64,000 nucleotides of DNA from Sporobolomyces roseus (lineage: Eukaryota > Basidiomycota > Microbotryomycetes > Sporidiobolales > Sporidiobolaceae): NCBI GenBank assembly GCA_016617785.1, contig JADILM010000004.1, positions 1,860,001-1,924,000 of the forward strand, in the 5' to 3' direction. The notes beneath the pieces were generated by a model that did no database searches, was not told the origin of the DNA, and saw nothing but the letters and a program-made list of their open reading frames with translations. This document shows, one piece after another, positions 11,693 to 22,207 of the stretch; positions within the stretch are counted from its first letter, which is position 1, and each line of letters opens with the position of its first letter. Both the position numbers and the translations under genes were made by a program.

Positions 11693-13050
11693 TCAATCCT
11701 GTGAGAACAAACACTCGTACTCTGCCTTGATTCCATGCGCTTCGAGAGCAGCCGTGAGTCCGAGGTATCGAGCAGAGTCGAAGGTCGGAAGGATGCCGAG
11801 CTCAAGAGTTTTGAGAGAAGAGAACTTTCGCAAAGTATCGACGACTTGAGCTTCTGGAAAGATGTCTTCGGCGACTGTAGACTTTGTATTCGAGTCGCAG
11901 AACCATTGGGATCCGTTGAATCCGATACTGATGAGATTTGGCGAGTTGTCGAGGAGCGTTTGTAGAAGAGCGAGAGACGGACCGTGACTGTTCCATAGAT
12001 CGAATGTAGCGAGATGCGGGAAAGACTTGAAGATGTCACAGGGAACTCGAGGAGCGCTCAAGGTTGTACAGAGGGACCAGTGGAGTGTCCAATTATCGTC
12101 TCGCTTGAAGGAGATTGTTAGATTTCGGAGGTTTGAATGAACGAGGGTCGGGAGGATGAGAAGATGTACTCCATTGGTAGCAGTCGAGCCGTGAAAATGG
12201 AAGATATCGACTGTTGGTGGAGCTGAGGGGAATGGGGGAAGCGAAGAGGACGTTTTAGTGGAGAAAGTCGAGACCTGGTAGTACTTTATGTTGTCGAAGG
12301 GAAGCTGAGGTATTTCTGAGGCGAGACCATCAAAAGTGAAGTTGACGTCGAGCCTGACGGTAGCAAGAGACGGGATTGAGACTTGGTCGAGAGTTTCGAG
12401 GAACCTAGAAAGGTTATTCGTTCGAGGGAGGGCAGATGCGAGATGAGATCCTTTGAAAGTGATCGACCGGATTCGAGGGAGAGTGAGATGTCCATAGAGC
12501 GAATCCAGAGGTTCTGGGAGGCGTGCAGGGCCGAGTGCGAGTGCTGCAAAGAGACGTCGCAAGTCTTCTTCTGTCGCGAAAGTGAGGTCGACTTCTTGCA
12601 GTAACGGACAGACATGCAGGATCTCAATGTACCAGTAGTAGCCTGATGTATTGGTCCGTCCTCCTACGCGCGATAGGATACGGTGCCTGTCGATGCCCCG
12701 GATCCAGGACACAATGTTGAAAGTATCGCGAACGAATCGACCGAGATAGCCGTTGCTCTCTTGAAGAGCTGCGAGAAGCGAGTTCGCTAGGGTCCATGTC
12801 GGTGTTCGCTGATAATTGAAAGGTCGACAATAGAGAGCTTTGCGAGCGGAGTTTAGAACTTGACGTGAAACGAGACAAACTCTTTTGAGAGAAAGAACAT
12901 CGACTGAAACGCAATTTGATCAGTCGACGTCTTATAGCTGGTGAGGGACTGAGAAGAAATACCTTCTTCGTCGTCATCATAGCTGGTCTTGCGAGTCAGA
13001 TTTGAGCAGATCTGATCGACGAGTTCTGCAGGAAGGGACGAAAATGACAT
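11693..13050 (-). CDS. P2: F-box/LRR-like paralogue
   Basis: Exons 12963..13050 and 11693..12903 give 432 residues. The F-box reads MSFSSLPAELVDQICSNL, an acidic linker, then VCLVSRQVLNSARKALYCRPF, split by a 59-nt phase-1 intron. Mid-protein family blocks include CPLLQEVDLTFATEEDLRRL. The C-terminal block has HGPSLALLQTLL, SPNLISIGFNGSQWF, EDIFPEAQVVDTL and LGILPTFDSARYLGL. It is the leftmost member of the five-gene minus-strand tandem block (P2-P6). A role as SCF substrate receptor is inferred from the F-box; no substrate can be guessed. Confidence 0.88.
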
Positions 13051-13460
13051 CTGCGAAGAAGAAAGCGAAGGATCAGCTTCACGTTCACTACAAGTTCATC
13101 TCTTACACCTCGTGATACAGCAGCCTCCACTAGTCCCTTTCGTATGACTGATTGATCCGTTTCCATCTTCGAGGAGGAGAGCAAATTCGTCCCTCACAGA
13201 GACCTCTGACACCGAGCTGGACCTTTCCATAGGCTTTGATATATTCCTTACACAGTATACGCCAACCTGTCTCTCGCTTCCTGCCTTCGTCGCTGACTTT
13301 CCATCCCTCATTCAACGTCTCATCTCCCTCCTCCAATATCGCCCTCTTGAACCTCGGAGAAGAGCTGAGACTTACCTTGATAGTATCTAAGGAGCTTGAA
13401 GTATATCGAGTCGAAGTTTGAAGCGAATTTGAGGTGGTCGAGTGAGAAGTGAGGAAGAGA
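13051..13460 (-). promoter_or_regulatory. P2 leader exon and leader intron
   Basis: Leader exon about 13376-13460, leader intron 13051..13375 (325 nt) with GTAAGT donor and CGCAG directly before the ATG. It carries the shared blocks TATGGAAAGGTC and a variant of TGAGGGGATTGGAAGTCAG. Confidence 0.7.
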
Positions 13461-13768
13461 AGATTTGGCACAGAAAGTTTGCGAGTCACAGAGGGCAAAC
13501 ACCTGTCCTGTGACGATATCGATCTATCATTGCCCTCATATTGCTGTCTGGCTTGGAGCTGAAGAATGATTGAGCATTGGAGCGAGGCTCAGCTCGCAAT
13601 CCTGCGACGAGAAAATCTCAGTCGCTCTTGCACCGGCGAGTAGAGGAAAACCCGTGACTTCGTTTGAATGCAGCCAAAAGAGAAATGGAAGAGGTGAAGC
13701 GCTTTCAAATTCAATTTCTCCTCATTCGTCTATTCCGTTTCCTTCTTTCAAATTAAGGGGTTCATTTC
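13461..13768. other. spacer between P2 leader and P3
   Basis: Presumed P2 promoter plus P3 3' flank. I see no gene in it. Confidence 0.5.
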
Positions 13769-15089
13769 TCATGCCTGTTGACAGATCGCATACTCCGTCC
13801 TGATACCTCCCTGCTTCAATGCCAATCTGAGTGCCTCGTATTTGAAAGGGTCGATGGTAGGGAGTGTGCCGAGATGGAGGGATTCGAGGTGAACGAGTTT
13901 CGACAGAACAAACGAGAGTTGCGCTTCGGGAAAGATGTCGTTTGAGTCGGCAGAGGCAGGATTGGAGTACGAGATCCAATGACAGCCTCCCAACCCGATG
14001 ATCCGGAGGAAAGGTGAGCCACCGAGGAGAGTTTCGAATAATTGGAGCGAGGGACCGTGAGAGCCGGTGAGGTTTAAAGTTTCGAGATGAGGAAAAGAAC
14101 CGAAAGCTTGAGGCGGGAGGGAAGGACCATGGGAGGAATCGGAGTATGTCGCCAATGATCCGAGGTTTCGACGTGCAAAGAAAATGAAATTCAGAGAGAG
14201 GGTTCGAAGATTCCTGCCGACGTTCCCGGGAAGCGCGCAAAGATCCGTACGATCACTGCTATTGAGATTGAGGAAATCGAAGGATTCAAGGGAGTCGACC
14301 AGTCGAGGGCAGAGGGCAAAGGCAATTCCCAGCTCGTCTTTAGTTACAATTTGAACGTGTTTGACCGGGAGTGGGAAGCTGGCACCGGATGGCGCGCTTT
14401 GTGTTGACCTTCTCCAACTCAACAAACTGAACCTGACTCTATCGAGGCACGAATAGGAGTTTGTCGAAGGCATTCGATGATTTCCGAAGAAAGGATGTTG
14501 CGATTCGGTTGTGATTGTGGGTGAGGCGAAAGGAAGTCGATACTGCGGAGGCCCGCAGATGGAAGGGAATGTGGAGATGAGCTGGCAAGAGCTGCAGATA
14601 CAGGATAGCGAGGGAAGAGATCTTCGAGGAGTTGTTTGAATTTCTCCTTCGAATGCAAGATGAGGTCGACCTGTCGAAGCCGCGGGCAGGTCCGGAGGAC
14701 ACGACGATACCAATTTCCCTCGCCAAGGAATAGCAAGAACTGATCGATGCCGGATGTCTCTCGAACGAGTCGCCCTAGTCGCCCGTCGTCCCTTTCGAGA
14801 ATCGACAAGAGGCGATCGATCCGAGTCTGCATCGTGTCTCTAGCTGTCCACTGGGGTCCCAGGAATGGTAGGCGATAGAGCACTGGTTGAGCCGATTGGA
14901 GGGTAGCCTTCGAAACTAGGCAGAAGCTGAGAAGACTTTGGCGGTCGACCACTGTGAAGCGAAGCTGAGTGTTCGTATGTCGCTACACGCCGAGCGAGAC
15001 GGCTACTTACCACATGCCTTGTCACCGATCTCTCCAACGAAGTAAGCGATCTGATCGACGAGTTCTTCAGGAAGTGAGGAGAATGACAT
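13769..15089 (-). pseudogene. P3: F-box/LRR-like paralogue with a frameshift
   Basis: Exon 1 (15011..15089, MSFSSLPEELVDQIAYFVGE) and exon 2 (13769..14951) follow the family plan with a 59-nt phase-1 intron. The frame starting LLSFCLVSKATLQSAQPVLY stops at 14419. The rest of the family sequence (RVRFSLLSW ... HGPSLQLFETLL ... NDIFPEAQLSFVL ... LGTLPTIDPFKYEAL) continues in another frame. The switch lies near 14436-14455, where GTGCCTCGATAGAG passes from one frame to the other. The combined exon length is one base short of a multiple of three, which fits a single-base deletion. No intron of usable size fits the gap. Either this is a fresh pseudogene or the base is a sequencing error, because the downstream half is otherwise intact. 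Confidence 0.8.
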
Positions 15090-15503
15090 TCTGCAAAGAA
15101 GAGAGCGAAAGATCAGCTTGACGCTCGCTCAATGTTCGACTCCTACTTCTTGTATTCCGGCGGCCTTCACTAGTCCCCTTGGCGTGACTGAAGCCTTTTC
15201 CCAGCTTCGAGGAGGAGAACAGAATCTTTCCCTCTTTCAAACAACCTCTGCCATCGAAACGGACCTTGTCATCAACTCTCGTGTACTCCTTGCACAGTAT
15301 GCGCCCATCTAGATATGTCCTCTTGCTTTGTTCGCTGACTTCCGATCCCTTCATTCAACCCTTTCATCTCCCTCCTCCTTTCTGTCCCTTTCTAGCCTCT
15401 CAGCGGTGCTAGTACTCACCTCGATAGTATCTAAATATCTTGTCGTAGATCGAGCTGAAGTTTGAAGCGAATCTGAGGTGATCGAGTGAAAGGTGAGAAA
15501 GAG
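15090..15503 (-). promoter_or_regulatory. P3 leader exon and leader intron
   Basis: Leader exon about 15420-15503 and intron 15091..15419 (329 nt), with GTGAG donor and TTTGCAG one base before the ATG. It stays well conserved although the coding frame is broken. Confidence 0.7.
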
Positions 15504-15960
15504 AGAGTTCGCGAAGTTTCGCGAGTCAATGGTTTTAAGTGCTCACATATCGCAATCTCATCTGCCTACTCGTGCATCCGAGCAGAGAACTCTCTCCTGA
15601 GGGGACAAAGATCGAATCGATCGCGAGAGAAAAGCAAGGAAGCTTCGGAAGTCGAAGAATGCGTTTCGTTCGCTCGACAGAGTTCGTGTGCAAACGTAGG
15701 ACCGCGAGCTACTCTCTTCTGCAGCTAACGGCTGGTGATAGTACCCATGAGCGCCGCTCAGCAGGATCTAAGAGAAAAGAGCGAGTAGTCACATTTCGAT
15801 ACAGAGAAAACGACATTTTTGTAGAACGAAGGATTTGAGGTAAGTGACCACACGCTTGCTCGCAATCCTCTTCCTCCTCTGCGCTCGACTCTCTCGCACT
15901 ACACGCAATCTCCCCTTCCCCATTCTCCATCCACATTCAGCTTTCCAGCTCAGCTCCGTT
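15504..15960. other. spacer between P3 leader and P4
   Basis: Presumed P3 promoter and P4 3' flank. Short open frames cross it on both strands, but none looks like a gene. Confidence 0.5.
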
Positions 15961-17332
15961 TCATTCCTTCTCGCAGATGTCGTGATCAGCCCAGATCCCT
16001 TTCTGCAATAAGGTGCGCTCCATATTTTGGTATCTTGAACAATCGAGAGTTGGGAGGACGCCGAGATCGACGAGGTCGAGACAGGGAAATTTGGCGAGAA
16101 CGGCGATAATTTCGTCTTCAGGAAAGATGTCAGCAGGATCATCTGATAAAGGTTTGTGGTCGGAGATCCAGCGACTGTAGGGGAGTCGAAGGTAGGCGAG
16201 AAGAGGAGACGCGTTGGCCAGGATTTCGAGAAGCCGAAGAGAGGGACCGTGAGTAGCGGAGAGTGTGAGAGTGTCAAGGTGAGGGAACGAGGCGAAGGAT
16301 TCTGGGCGAAGCGGGGGAGTGTCACGGTAGGAAGTGTAAGTGGACAAGGTGCAGTCGAGTCCCCATTTGGAGTTCAAGCGCAATGCAAGCGTTCGAAGAT
16401 TCGTCCCGAGAGTCTGCGATAGTGCTGAAAAGTCGGAACCGTCGATTGCGAGATTGCCATTCAGGTCGACGTGCTGGAGAGTGTCTGTCGATCCGGAGAA
16501 CGGGAGAAGCCAAGGAATGAGTCGTCGATCAGACCAAAACGAGAGCTCGAGTCGACGGATGCGAAACGGAAACGAGCAGATTACAGTCGTGTCCTCCTCC
16601 AGAACCCAATCGACGCCAACGATAGAGACGCTGTCGAGGGAGCGAACCAAACTGGTTTCGAGAGCGCTGAAGACCTGCGAACAGCTGATTCGGGGAGTGT
16701 CGATCCATTTAACAGGAGTTCCTCCGAAAGTGATTTTGCGAAGATTCGACGTCAGAGGTACGTGTGAAGAGGAGGGACCGAGGGCGCGAGAGACAGGAAG
16801 ATGAATCGAGAGTGAGCGTAAAGCAGTGTACAGTTGATCCTCGGTGGACAAGTTGAGATCGACTTGTCGAAGTCGAGCGCACGCTCGAAGCACCCGATGG
16901 TACCACGACAGTGTGTCTTCCGATATTGCTCCGACCATCTCCTCCTTCACTGCTCTATTGAGATCGTAAAGCCAACTGTCTATCCCGCGCGTCTCACGAA
17001 CCAATTTACCGAATTGATTGCTGTTCGCCTCGAGAGATTCGACGAGATTACGAGCTCGATCCCACGACACAGCGTTGTCTCCGTCTTGGTAAGCGTAGCG
17101 ATCGAAAGGCTCTTGATATAGGACTCGGCGGGAGGAAGAAAGCGTTTGTCTCGAGACCAGAGATAGCGAGAGAATGTTCATAAAGTCGTCCCCTGCGCAA
17201 GTCGATTTGTCAGCAACCGTCTCAGGATCTCTCCATTATTGATTGGAACTTACTCGCATTCCAATGTGGGTTTGCGTCTACGTAATATGCGATGTTTTCG
17301 ACGAGTTCTTGAGGAAGCGATGAGAACGACAT
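15961..17332 (-). CDS. P4: F-box/LRR-like paralogue
   Basis: Exons 17254..17332 and 15961..17192 give 436 residues with a 61-nt phase-1 intron. The F-box is MSFSSLPQELVENIAYYV, then LSLSLVSRQTLSSSRRVLYQEPF. LRR-like blocks follow (CARLRQVDLNLSTEDQL, VRSLDSVSIVGVDWVL), and the C-terminal signature is complete: HGPSLRLLEILANASPLL, SRWISDHKPLS, ADIFPEDEIIAVLAKF, LGVLPTLDCSRYQNM. The frame is intact and there is no sign of decay. It lies third in the minus-strand tandem block. An SCF adaptor role is inferred from the F-box only. Confidence 0.9.
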
Positions 17333-17750
17333 CTGTAGAACGGCAAGCGCGGATGATCAGCTTCAAGTCACTCGCAGCTAACACGCTACTTCTCTGCTAT
17401 GCAGTCATATTGATCACCGCTCCTTCTGTCCCACTTGTACCCTCTCCAATCTCTGAGGTTGAGAGCAACATCTTTCTCTCAGAAGACCCCCGACTGTCGT
17501 GCTAGATCTTTCCATGACCTCCCAAGCACTTTATACGCTGTATGAGCCAGCCCATCTTTACCCTCGTACCGTCGTCGCTGAGTTCCAATCCCCTCATTCA
17601 TCCGTTTCATCTCCCTCCTCCATTCTCTCCCTCACTACCAATCGAGAAGAGTTGAGACTTACTTTGATAGTATCCACGTAGCTTGAACTCTCTCGAGTTG
17701 AAGTTTGAAGCGGATTCGGGGTGACGAAGTGAAGGGTGAGAAAGAGAGAG
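17333..17750 (-). promoter_or_regulatory. P4 leader exon and leader intron
   Basis: Leader exon about 17663-17750, intron 17333..17662 (330 nt), GTAAGT donor, CTACAG directly before the ATG. It aligns closely by eye with the leader introns of P9 and P10. Confidence 0.72.
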
Positions 17751-18194
17751 GAAATTTCGCAAGTCGGCGAAGTTTAACAAGCTTCGATCTTCTCGCTTTC
17801 TAGCTCGTAAAGCTGTTCGTTGGGCTTGGCGTACTGCTCAGCCGAATGTCTGGCGCGGAGAGAGAAGCATTCGACCGCGAACTTGGAGAGAAGCTCCCGC
17901 GAGTTCCCGCTATTCGCTCGTTTCCTTCAAGCCTGACCACCTCACTCGACTGATGTTCTACTACCTGAGAGTCATTGATGAGCTGTTGGGCGCCAGAGCG
18001 AAGAGAGAACGAGATTGGAGACATCAAAAAGGTGAAATAGACAGATTTCCATTTCTCGAAGTAACAAGCGACTTCCTACTACATTGACATCCTACTCTTT
18101 GTCTCCCCTTCTTGACAAGCGATTACTTCCTTCAAAGTTCACTCAAGCGCGACCTCGATCCATTCCTTCTTGAATGACCTTAACCCCATTCAGC
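17751..18194. other. P5 3' flank; part of the inverted duplication
   Basis: Positions from about 17905 to the P5 stop are near-identical, in inverted orientation, to the flank downstream of P8 (49437 to about 49735). The P8 side carries about nine extra bases (CTCAAAGCG-type insertion near 49640). No gene is seen. Confidence 0.7.
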
Positions 18195-19589
18195 TTAGAC
18201 GCAACAATCGAAGCGAACCTTTACTCCTCTCGATTCCAACGTCTTAACGAGACCTTGATATCTTTCTTCTGTTGTTGTCGGCAACAAGCCTAAATCCATT
18301 TCGTCGACATGTTTGAACTGCTCGAGGGCAGAGAGAATCAGGGTTTCGGGGAAGATCTCATCGGGAATTGTCGAAAGAGAGTTCGAGTTGGAGATCCAGC
18401 GAGAACGATGAAGGTCGAGCACGCGAAGAAGAGGTAAAGCCTTGGCGAGTGTTGCGAGGAAGCAAAGTGAGGGTCCGTGGATATTGTCGAGCGTGAGAGA
18501 AGTGAGCAGAGGGAAGGAAACGAAATTATCGAGAATGAGCGTTGAACGAGGAGTGAAAGTTGTGTAGTTTGACAACGTGAGATCGGCGAAGCGTGGATCC
18601 CCCATAACCTTGAGTACGAGCTTCTTGAGGTGTGCGCCGACAAGGGTTCTCAGAGAAGTGAGATCGATCGTTTTGAAGATGAGACTGCTGAAGCTGAAGG
18701 TTTCGAGTGTGGACGGTGGGAGGGGGAAGAGTGGGATACATTCGGCGAGGGGCGACGAGATGGTCATTATACGAAGATGTTTGCATCGTAAAGGGAAAAG
18801 AGGAGTCGAGCTGGTCGGTGGATCGAGATGCCATCGGACGTTCGCAAACGTGACTGTATCGAGCGAAGGGATCGAAGCCCGCTCGAGAATAGCGAACACT
18901 CGGCGTGGATCAATTGAGGTTTCGGTTCGAGCTAGTCGGAAACAGTGGTCGAACACAACGCTGTCGAGTCGATTTAAAGACAATGATGGATGAGAAGGAT
19001 TCTGTGAGGATAAAGTGTCGGTAACTGGAGCGAGGAGATGGAGAGCTTCAAGAAGCGCCTCCAATTCTGTGGTGGTTCCAAAATTGAGATTGACCTCCCG
19101 AAGGTTTGGGCAAGCGCGCAAGACCTCGATGTACCACTTCCTATGCTGATCGTCCTTTCCGAGTATCAGAAGATAATAGCTTATGCCGAGCATTCCACGA
19201 ACGAGTCGTCCAAGTCGGTTGTCGCTCGCCTCGAGCGCAGTTAGGAGTTTGACGATTCTGTCCTCAGCGAATTGAATTTCTGTCTTCTCGTTGCCACTAG
19301 ATCTCCCTTCGATTAGACTGGTGAGGCTGATGAACGGTCGACGGTAGAGGCAAGCTTGTCCCGAGGAGATGGTACGTTTTGAGATTAAGCAGAAATTGTA
19401 CAAGCTCTTGACGTCGATCACTGCTCGATGTTGGGGATCAGGCGTTGTATATAGCTCAGTCGCGTCTAGCAGCTCACCATTGTCTAGTCCTCGTTCATCG
19501 GTACCAACGAAGATAGCGAGATGATCGACGAGTTCTTGAGGAAGTGAAGAAAACGACATTCTGCGATCGTGAGAGCGAAGGATCAGCTT
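17905..19589 (-). repeat. inverted duplicate unit, copy 1 (P5 side)
   Basis: A block of about 1.7 kb covering P5, its intron and its 3' flank. It matches 48042-49735 on the opposite strand almost perfectly. The outer limits are approximate because the flanks fade into ordinary family similarity. Confidence 0.9.
18195..19559 (-). CDS. P5: F-box/LRR-like paralogue, twin of P8
   Basis: Exons 19478..19559 and 18195..19420 give 435 residues. The F-box is MSFSSLPQELVDHLAIFVGT, then LYNFCLISKRTISSGQACLY. The phase-1 intron is 57 nt and has no in-frame stop, so retention would yield 454 residues. C-terminal signature: HGPSLCFLATLAKALPLL, SRWISNSNSLS, DEIFPETLILSALEQF, LGLLPTTTEERYQGL. The gene equals P8 in length to the base; I see only three amino-acid differences (Ile16 to Cys; Ala to Thr in IQFAEDR; Leu to Pro in FPETLIL). 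An F-box adaptor role is inferred. Recent duplication or gene conversion explains the pair. Confidence 0.92.
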   Translation of the reverse strand: MSFSSLPQELVDHLAIFVGTDERGLDNGELLDATELYTTPDPQHRAVIDVKSLYNFCLISKRTISSGQACLYRRPFISLTSLIEGRSSGNEKTEIQFAEDRIVKLLTALEASDNRLGRLVRGMLGISYYLLILGKDDQHRKWYIEVLRACPNLREVNLNFGTTTELEALLEALHLLAPVTDTLSSQNPSHPSLSLNRLDSVVFDHCFRLARTETSIDPRRVFAILERASIPSLDTVTFANVRWHLDPPTSSTPLFPLRCKHLRIMTISSPLAECIPLFPLPPSTLETFSFSSLIFKTIDLTSLRTLVGAHLKKLVLKVMGDPRFADLTLSNYTTFTPRSTLILDNFVSFPLLTSLTLDNIHGPSLCFLATLAKALPLLRVLDLHRSRWISNSNSLSTIPDEIFPETLILSALEQFKHVDEMDLGLLPTTTEERYQGLVKTLESRGVKVRFDCCV

Positions 19590-19965
19590 CTTGCTCACTA
19601 CAGGTTCATCTCTTACACCTCGTGATACAGCAGCCATCCCTTGGTGACACCTGAACCGTTTCCCAACTTTGAGGAAGAGAGCAGAACCTTCCCTCGCTCG
19701 AAGACCTCTGATGATCGAGCTGGACCTTTCCATAACCTCGTGAGCACTTGATATACCGTATGAGCCAACCGTTCTCTCCCTTACTGCCTCTGTCCCTGAC
19801 TTCCAATCCCTCATTCAACCGTTTCATCTCCCTCCTCCGTTTCCTCCCTTTCCAACTTCTCAGTGGAGCTATGACTTACCTCGATAGTATCTACGTAGCT
19901 TGAAGTATATCGATCCGGAGTCTTGAGGGAATCTGAGCTAGTCGAGTGAAGAGTGAGAAAGCGAG
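19560..19965 (-). promoter_or_regulatory. P5 leader exon and leader intron
   Basis: Leader exon about 19880-19965, intron 19561..19879 (319 nt), GTAAGT donor, CGCAG one base before the ATG. Apart from the last ~25 bases it differs clearly from the P8 leader, unlike the coding part. Confidence 0.72.
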
Positions 19966-20301
19966 ATTTCGTTTGAGAATTCGCAAGCGGCAAGAACCGC
20001 AACCCGTTTCGATCCTGAATTTGCCACTCTTAGCCCGCTGTGCGAGTCATGAGGATTTGCTTGAGGAAGCTGTCGAGGCTATGCGAGAATGCTCGCGAAA
20101 TCGGATTTGAGAGTGGTAAAAGTGCGAATCGTTACCGTTGGTTTCGCACAATCCCGACTTTGCAAACAGGAATCACTACAAGCTCAAGCTCTGACATACA
20201 TCAAGTCGATCAATAATAAACAAGTACATCACTCAAGATCCGCTGTCCTATTCCTCAATACCCGCTCACTCCCTCGCGTTCTACTAATCAACACACCCAG
20301 C
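19966..20301. other. spacer between P5 leader and P6
   Basis: Presumed P5 promoter and P6 3' flank. No gene is seen. Confidence 0.5.
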
Positions 20302-21636
20302 TCACTCCTTCTCGCATATCTGGTAACGTGATGGGATTCCTTCCTCTTCGAGTCGCGTCTTGAAGCCCTCATACCGCAGCGGATCCCTTGTAGGCAGAAT
20401 TCCCAGATGAAGTTCTTCGAAGAGGGGAAATTTCGTCAAAGTGTCGAGGATTTCTTGCTCGGGGAAGATGTCGTCGGGTACAGAGGAGAGAGGGTTGTGA
20501 CTACAGACCCAACGAGAGTCGAGGAAGCGGAGTCTGGCGAGGAGAGGGGAAGTTTTGACGAGAGTTTGGAGAAGGAGGAGAGAAGGGCCGTGAGCTTGAA
20601 TGAGGTTCAGGTAGGAGAGGTGAGGGAAGGTTGCGAAGGCTTCGGGTAGAGTACGAGGGCTCGTGGAAGGGAGATGATAGGTTTCTAGCGTGCTCTTCGG
20701 ACGAACGAAGAATCGCATCCCGAGGAACCATATTTTCGAGGTCGAAAGAGTTCGGAGCTTGAGAAGTCCGAGTCCGTCGTGGGCAGTGGTACCGTAGAAG
20801 AATAGTCGTTCGAGCTGATGGGGGTCTTGTGGGAAGAGGGGAGGGCAAAATTCGAAGGGTTGGTAGGAGAGGAAAAGTTCCTTGATTTGCGATGGTAAGT
20901 GACATGGCGTGTCTGGCGTAGGCATAAGAGGAGACCACCTGATATTGCTGACAGTGAAGGTGTCGAGGATCTGGATTGAGGATTGACGAAGGAGGTCGAA
21001 AAAGTCTAAATGTGAGATCTCGAAATCGCGAGGAGGGTCTCGAAAGTCTTGCGCCAGGGTGAGCGATCGAAGCGGATGCTTTTTGCTGTTAGAGAAGGAG
21101 GTGCTGAGCGGCGAGAGGGAGTGGAGGGCCTTGCAGATTCGTTTGAGGTCTTCTTGACCCGAGATCGAAAGTTCGACATGGCGAAGATTCGGACAGGCCT
21201 CGATGAGAGAGCAGTACCAGTCGTTGATTCCCCTTATCATCTCACTAGACCCCTTCGGTTGCCGCTCCCTCGCGAGACTTGAGGACCACTCGCGAACGTC
21301 CGACAAGTCGTGAACGAGTCTTCCTAACACTTTCTCGTTGGCTCGGAGGGCGTCCAGAAGCTTCAGAGCTTGCTTCCAGGTTGTATTGCTGTCGATCAGC
21401 GTTTCATCCAAAGGTTGGCGATAGAGGTAGCGTCGAGCGAAAGGTAGTATTTGGCGGGAAACAAGGCAGAGAGATAGGAGGGTGTCGACGTCGAAGACTG
21501 TGTCGAGCGGTTCATTAGTCGGTGCACTCTGAGGCTCCAGTCGTATTGACTTACCGCATCGACGATGTGAACTCTGATGCGTTATTTGGGAACAAATGGC
21601 ATCGACTAGCTCTTGAGGAAGCGACGAGAACGACAT
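20302..21636 (-). CDS. P6: F-box/LRR-like paralogue
   Basis: Exons 21555..21636 and 20302..21497 give 425 residues; the 57-nt phase-1 intron has no in-frame stop, so a 444-residue read-through form is possible. The F-box is MSFSSLPQELVDAICSQI, then LLSLCLVSRQILPFARRYLYRQPL. Middle blocks include CPNLRHVELSISGQEDLKRI. C-terminal signature: HGPSLLLLQTLVKTSPLL, SRWVCSHNPLS, DDIFPEQEILDTLTKF, LGILPTRDPLRYEGF, ending in QICEKE, the same last residues as P4. It is the rightmost member of the minus-strand tandem block. Function as an SCF receptor is inferred. Confidence 0.9.
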   Translation of the reverse strand: MSFSSLPQELVDAICSQITHQSSHRRCGKSIRLEPQSAPTNEPLDTVFDVDTLLSLCLVSRQILPFARRYLYRQPLDETLIDSNTTWKQALKLLDALRANEKVLGRLVHDLSDVREWSSSLARERQPKGSSEMIRGINDWYCSLIEACPNLRHVELSISGQEDLKRICKALHSLSPLSTSFSNSKKHPLRSLTLAQDFRDPPRDFEISHLDFFDLLRQSSIQILDTFTVSNIRWSPLMPTPDTPCHLPSQIKELFLSYQPFEFCPPLFPQDPHQLERLFFYGTTAHDGLGLLKLRTLSTSKIWFLGMRFFVRPKSTLETYHLPSTSPRTLPEAFATFPHLSYLNLIQAHGPSLLLLQTLVKTSPLLARLRFLDSRWVCSHNPLSSVPDDIFPEQEILDTLTKFPLFEELHLGILPTRDPLRYEGFKTRLEEEGIPSRYQICEKE

Positions 21637-22055
21637 GACCCTGTAAGACAGCTCGAAGAAAGTCAACACATGCTTTTTGATAGCTCGAAAGCTTCTCTGG
21701 GCACCCTTTCTCAATTCTTCTCAGCTCTCCCTCGTTGATGTCAAGGGGTTTTGAGGGTTTGAAAGGTAATTCAATCCTCTCCCTCACCCTCTCCCTCAAT
21801 CCCTGCTCATCTAATACGCTCCAGCATCTCTCAGATATCTGATCTATATCCCAAAACATCCCACACCGCTCCCCTAGTGTTCCTCGCCGTTCTTTCCCGC
21901 TCGTTCCGTCTCATCTCTTGCCTCTTTGTTCGATCTCGCAAAGTTCTCAGGACATCAGGGACTCACCTCGATAGTATCTGAGCAGTCTAAAGTATGTCTA
22001 ACGAAACTTGCGGGCCGATTCGAGAGAGGTAATTGATGGGTAAGGAAGAAAGAAA
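21637..22055 (-). promoter_or_regulatory. P6 leader exon and leader intron
   Basis: Leader exon from 21967 upward, intron 21641..21966 (326 nt), GTGAG donor. The acceptor GAGCTGTCTTACAG lies four bases before the ATG and matches that of P7, a sub-type distinct from the other leaders. The 19-base core seen in most copies is weak here. Confidence 0.65.
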
Positions 22056-22207
22056 TTCTCGAGATAAAACTTGACAGCAGTCTCGTCAAAACTTGCTCGC
22101 TCGCGCTCTCTCGAAGACGACAGCGCTCGTGTTATACGAATGACTACTTGACACATTACACAAGCGAATGAAGAGAACTGCTATACTTTGTTCAAGAAGA
22201 AATCTAA

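Noticed and set aside
13096..15354. Frames inside the leader introns that look similar between copies (e.g. GxEVSxxGRKGE-like strings)
   Set aside because: They are interrupted and shifted between copies, start at different codons and lie within an intron with good splice sites. Similarity follows from nucleotide conservation.
18577..18993. 138-residue antisense frame of P5 (and 48638-49054 for P8) as an overlapping gene
   Set aside because: It is the mirror of a strongly supported coding exon; identity between the two loci comes from the duplication.
11693..21636. Transposon origin of the tandem paralogue block
   Set aside because: I see no terminal inverted repeats, target-site duplications, transposase, reverse transcriptase or integrase. 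The members are intron-containing, so they are not retrocopies.
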